A stretch of 64,000 nt of DNA, from NCBI RefSeq assembly GCF_000954115.1, contig NZ_CP010797.1, positions 3,596,001 through 3,660,000 of the forward strand, read 5' to 3'. Made by a program: the position numbers and the translations under genes. Below are positions 61,140-64,000 of this stretch, one piece after another. The DNA comes from Rhodococcus sp. B7740. GTDB lineage: Bacteria; Actinomycetota; Actinomycetes; Mycobacteriales; Mycobacteriaceae. The notes under the pieces were generated by a model. That model had not been told where the DNA came from and did no database searches. It saw nothing but the letters and a program-made list of their open reading frames with translations. Numbering within the stretch: the stretch's first letter is position 1; every line of letters begins with the position of its first letter.

Positions 61140-62714
61140 GATGACCTCGTGCAAGATCTTGTCGGAGTCCCCGACGAGCGTGTTCACGGCCACCCGCGCA
61201 CCCCACCACATCCCCAGCCATCCGACCGCCGCGGCAACGGGAACGGACAGATACGCGAAGACACCGGGGAGAAGCAATGCCAGCAGCAGAGCGGGCACTA
61301 CCGACAGCCCGAGTACAACTATTGCCAGCATGAGTAGGGCGAACGACCCTCCGTTGAACGACCCTCGGGTGTTCAACGAAAAGGCCTTGGTCGGTTCAGG
61401 AACCGGATAGGCGGCACGGACCGAGACCACGACGATGAGTCCTGCACTGACGCCGAGCATCGACAACGTCACCGAGATGGGGACTGCCAACCGGTCGAGT
61501 CCGAGGTCACCGAATACGCGGACGACCGCAGAGGACACGATCGCAAAGGGTGCCGTGACCATCAGCCACGCTATCTGCCGACCGCGGACGTCGTCGCGCA
61601 GAGCCTGCGGGATCATCACCAGGTGCCACATCGAACCGCCGTCGAGACCGTACAGATTCGATCCCGCGCCCATTGCCATGAAGATCACGATCCACGCACC
61701 CCAGGCTGCGCTGAACGGAATCGAATCGGTCACCAACGGACCGATACCTCCGAGCACCGCGAAGATGAGGACCGACAACAGCTGGCTCCGGCGACGCATA
61801 TCGCCGCGCCACAGGCCCAGCTCACGCGTCACCACCGCGCCGACACGGGTGGCGCGCCAACCGCGATCGCCGTTGTGGCCGTTCGCTGCCATCTGCTTGC
61901 GCGACGCGCCGTACGAGGCGGAGACCCGTCCCTCGAAGAGCCGCAGCACAAGTCGCTGCCACGACCACACCAAGACGACATCGAGCAGCAGCAGTCCCGC
62001 CACTGCGGCGATCGCCATTATCCAGTTGCCGTCGAGCGCAGCGTCCACTCCGGTGATTCCCCAACTGAACGGTATCGAATGTGCCAGTGTCAGAGGCCAT
62101 GTCACGTCACCCGACAGCACCCTGGAGAAGTTCTGGGTGATGGGGAACTGCAGGAAGTACAGTCCGCCGAACACCGCACCGAACGCCAGCAGAGCGAACT
62201 CTCGACTGCGCCGACTCTTCAGTAGCTGAGACATCGCCACGGTGACCACTCTGGACAGCGTCACGAAGAGCACGACGGTCGCAGGCCAGGCCACCAGGGC
62301 AAGCGGAAGTGCTGCGAGGGAACGCGATACGGCATAGATGGGGATCGACGCAGTCGCGATGACCGTCAACGGCACCACCATGCCGACACCCGACGTGGTC
62401 AACAACGCCCGCGCCAGGCGTGCGGGCTCCACCGAGAGCATCTGGAAGTGGCGGGGCTGGATGTTGTCGTCGGAGATCCCCGAGAGCACTGGGAACAGTA
62501 CCCAGCTCAGGCCCATCAGCGTCAGCCCGAGGCTTGCGGTGCCGCCGACCAAGACCTGCGAAGCTCCATTGCGCGCGGACAACACACATGCCACAACGGC
62601 GACGACCAGCCCCAGCACCCCGAACACGGTTTTCACCACTGCTTGACCGCCCTTGAACTGCCTGCGGTAGAGCGTGATTCGCATCTGCAGAACGGTGCGA
62701 CCGAGGGACGTCAC
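61131..62714 (-). CDS. ABC transporter permease, multi-span
   Basis: A 527-aa membrane protein with about 12 hydrophobic segments in two halves joined by a soluble loop (ASYGASRKQMAANGHNGDRG region). It begins with the GTG at 62714, overlapping the ATPase stop (GTGA); the larger open frame upstream is a shadow. It resembles ABC-2-type exporter permeases of actinobacteria but I recognise no specific subfamily. It should form a transporter with the adjacent ATPase. Confidence 0.87.
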   Translation of the reverse strand: MTSLGRTVLQMRITLYRRQFKGGQAVVKTVFGVLGLVVAVVACVLSARNGASQVLVGGTASLGLTLMGLSWVLFPVLSGISDDNIQPRHFQMLSVEPARLARALLTTSGVGMVVPLTVIATASIPIYAVSRSLAALPLALVAWPATVVLFVTLSRVVTVAMSQLLKSRRSREFALLAFGAVFGGLYFLQFPITQNFSRVLSGDVTWPLTLAHSIPFSWGITGVDAALDGNWIMAIAAVAGLLLLDVVLVWSWQRLVLRLFEGRVSASYGASRKQMAANGHNGDRGWRATRVGAVVTRELGLWRGDMRRRSQLLSVLIFAVLGGIGPLVTDSIPFSAAWGAWIVIFMAMGAGSNLYGLDGGSMWHLVMIPQALRDDVRGRQIAWLMVTAPFAIVSSAVVRVFGDLGLDRLAVPISVTLSMLGVSAGLIVVVSVRAAYPVPEPTKAFSLNTRGSFNGGSFALLMLAIVVLGLSVVPALLLALLLPGVFAYLSVPVAAAVGWLGMWWGARVAVNTLVGDSDKILHEVISR

Positions 62715-63475
62715 GAGCGCATCCAGGACAGGCCGTCGGGGTTCTGCTCGCGAGTACCGACCAGGCGAACGAAGGCGTCGTCCAGGCTTCCGCCGGCGCG
62801 GACCTCGTCGACCGTTCCGACGGCCACGACGCGGCCGCCGGTGATGACGCCGACATGAGTGCAGAGTTGCTCGACGAGCGCCATCACGTGACTCGACAGG
62901 ATCACCGAGCCTCCGGAGCGGACGAACTGGACCAGAATGGTGCGAATCGTGGTCGAGGAGATGGGGTCGACCGCCTCGAAGGGCTCGTCCAACACGAGCA
63001 GCCGGGGTCCGTGCAGCAGCGCCGAGGCCAGTCCGATCTTCTTGGTCATGCCCGCGGAGTAGTCGGCGATGACGGTTCCCCCGGCGTCGGCCAGATCCAA
63101 CGCGTCCAACAGCTCGTCTCGACGCTGCGCGATCACGTCCTCGGGCATCGCGCGAAGTCGCCCGAAATACGTCAGGAGTTCGTGGCCGGTGAACTGGGAC
63201 GGCAGAGCGAGGCCGTCGGGCAGCACTCCGAGTAGCTCTTTGGCGGCGATGGGATCGGCCCAGACATCGCGTCCGAACACCAGACTTCGGCCGTACTGCG
63301 GTCTGAGCAGACCGACCGCCATGGACAGACAGGTCGTCTTCCCTGCGCCGTTCGGGCCGACGAGCCCGAACATCGAACCGGGTGGAACCATCAGAGACAA
63401 GTCGTCGACGGCAACCTTGGGTCCGAACGCCATACACAGGTGCTCGATCAGCAGGGCAGCAGAATTCGTTTGCAC
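62711..63475 (-). CDS. ABC transporter ATP-binding protein
   Basis: A 254-aa ATPase. Walker A is GLVGPNGAGKTTCLSM, the signature is YSAGMTKKIGLASALL (S-A-G-M in place of S-G-G-Q), Walker B is LLVLDEPFEAVDP and the switch His is in VILSSHVM. The GTG at 63475 (V-Q-T-N-S-A-A-L-L-I-E-H) is the best start. With the permease downstream (4-bp overlap) it forms an export-type ABC pair. The altered signature resembles bacterial ABC-2 exporters. Confidence 0.93.
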   Translation of the reverse strand: MQTNSAALLIEHLCMAFGPKVAVDDLSLMVPPGSMFGLVGPNGAGKTTCLSMAVGLLRPQYGRSLVFGRDVWADPIAAKELLGVLPDGLALPSQFTGHELLTYFGRLRAMPEDVIAQRRDELLDALDLADAGGTVIADYSAGMTKKIGLASALLHGPRLLVLDEPFEAVDPISSTTIRTILVQFVRSGGSVILSSHVMALVEQLCTHVGVITGGRVVAVGTVDEVRAGGSLDDAFVRLVGTREQNPDGLSWMRS

Positions 63476-63545
63476 AGATAAAAGACTAACCGGTATGGAT
63501 CGGATCGTCACGTGGTCGGATTGACCGCGTCGGTACCATCTGGGC

Positions 63546-64000
63546 ATGAATCGCACGGCAGTGGTGACCGGAGCCTCGTCGGGTATCGGACGCGCGGTTG
63601 CGCAGGCGCTCGTCGCCCGGGGATACCGAGTGATCGGCACCTCCCGCAATCCGGCCTCGATGACCGACGCGCAGCGAGCCACCGGTGTCGAGTATCGCGC
63701 TCTCGATCTCACCGATGCCGACTCGATCCGCACCTTCGTCGCCGATCTCGGGGACGTCGACGTCCTGGTCAACAACGCCGGTGAGAGTCAGTCCGGGCCC
63801 TTCGAGGAGCTACCGACCGATGCCATCGAGCGACTCTTCCAGTTGAACGTCTTCGGCGCAGTGACGCTGTCGCAAGGTGTCATTCCCGGTATGCGCGATC
63901 GTGGTTACGGCCGCATCGTGATGGTCGGATCGATGCTGGCCAGCTTCCCGCTTGCCTATCGCTCGTCCTACGCCTCCACGAAAGCCGCCATCAAGGGCTT
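63546..64000 (+). CDS. classical SDR oxidoreductase (3' truncated by window)
   Basis: The first 151 codons of a classical short-chain dehydrogenase run off the window edge. The cofactor motif is VVTGASSGIGRAVAQALVAR, with DLTDADS (NAD-binding Asp), LVNNAGES, MVGSMLASFP and the active-site YASTKAAIKG. The full catalytic set (N-S-Y-K) is present, in contrast to the SDR at 23115. It is divergent from the ABC pair (70-bp gap). Confidence 0.9.
   Translation, partial: MNRTAVVTGASSGIGRAVAQALVARGYRVIGTSRNPASMTDAQRATGVEYRALDLTDADSIRTFVADLGDVDVLVNNAGESQSGPFEELPTDAIERLFQLNVFGAVTLSQGVIPGMRDRGYGRIVMVGSMLASFPLAYRSSYASTKAAIKG

Noticed and set aside
1..64000. tRNA, rRNA, IS elements, prophage or integrase genes
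   Set aside because: None recognised on either strand; HNH genes are of the cellular 13E12 type, not homing elements in an intron.

Overview
The window is high-GC actinobacterial DNA, most likely from Rhodococcus or a close relative in the Corynebacteriales. The reasons are dense, often 4-bp-overlapping operons, many GTG starts, an LppU-type lipoprotein, two DUF222/13E12 HNH genes with mycobacterial-type LexA boxes, and a TetR regulator very like corynebacterial AmtR. No tRNA, rRNA, CRISPR array, insertion sequence or phage gene was seen, and no stretch over 300 bases lacks a gene.

Region 1 (1-21.8 kb) is a purine-to-glycerate catabolic island. On the + strand lie three xanthine-dehydrogenase-type subunits (the FAD subunit is cut by the window edge), with an aminohydrolase of the 8-oxoguanine/guanine deaminase group inserted between the FeS and Mo subunits, then a purine permease and an XdhC-type factor. 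After an SOS-type HNH gene comes a minus-strand operon (allophanate-hydrolase-C-like protein, hyi, glxR, gcl, glycerate kinase, allantoicase, allantoinase). Divergent from it is a plus-strand operon (OHCU decarboxylase, HIU hydrolase, urate oxidase, urate permease, IclR regulator). Together they take xanthine through urate, allantoin and allantoate to ureidoglycolate, and glyoxylate through tartronate semialdehyde to phosphoglycerate. No classical ureidoglycolate lyase is visible. The divergent promoter carries repeated palindromes and a CRP-like site.

Region 2 (21.8-31.4 kb) starts with three small metabolic genes and an AmtR-like repressor. It continues with a divergent operon for nitrogen recovery: an APC permease, two DUF1989 proteins (CgdA/CgdB, formerly urea-amidolyase-associated), a carboxyltransferase lacking biotin carboxylase and biotin carrier domains, and allophanate hydrolase. 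Two AmtR-like boxes sit in the divergent promoter. The operon could handle urea released from allantoate, or guanidine.

Region 3 (31.3-39.6 kb) is mixed: a LysE exporter, an SGNH lipoprotein, small ORFs, a thioredoxin-reductase-like flavoprotein with an unusual operator, a damaged Clp_N/HTH gene, a GGDEF-EAL protein and a lipoprotein gamma-glutamyltransferase.

Region 4 (39.6-47.2 kb) is a complete kdpFABCDE potassium operon on the minus strand, including the 27-residue KdpF, with 10-bp-spaced repeats upstream.

Region 5 (47.2-51.2 kb) is an envelope-stress-like module. An ECF sigma factor gene and an Asp23-like gene diverge from a seven-gene operon of Asp23/Gls24, DUF2273, AmaP-like and small HPD-motif proteins. 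This is the most system-like, least characterised part of the window.

Region 6 (51.2-64 kb) holds an endonuclease/exonuclease/phosphatase-fold protein, a LIP-type lipase, the second SOS-boxed HNH protein, a cytochrome-b/sulfite-oxidase-like fusion, LppU, a methyltransferase, an Nramp-like transporter lacking the usual metal motifs, an SRPBCC protein, a hydroxyacid dehydrogenase, a GNAT protein, an acetyltransferase relic, an ABC exporter pair and a truncated SDR.
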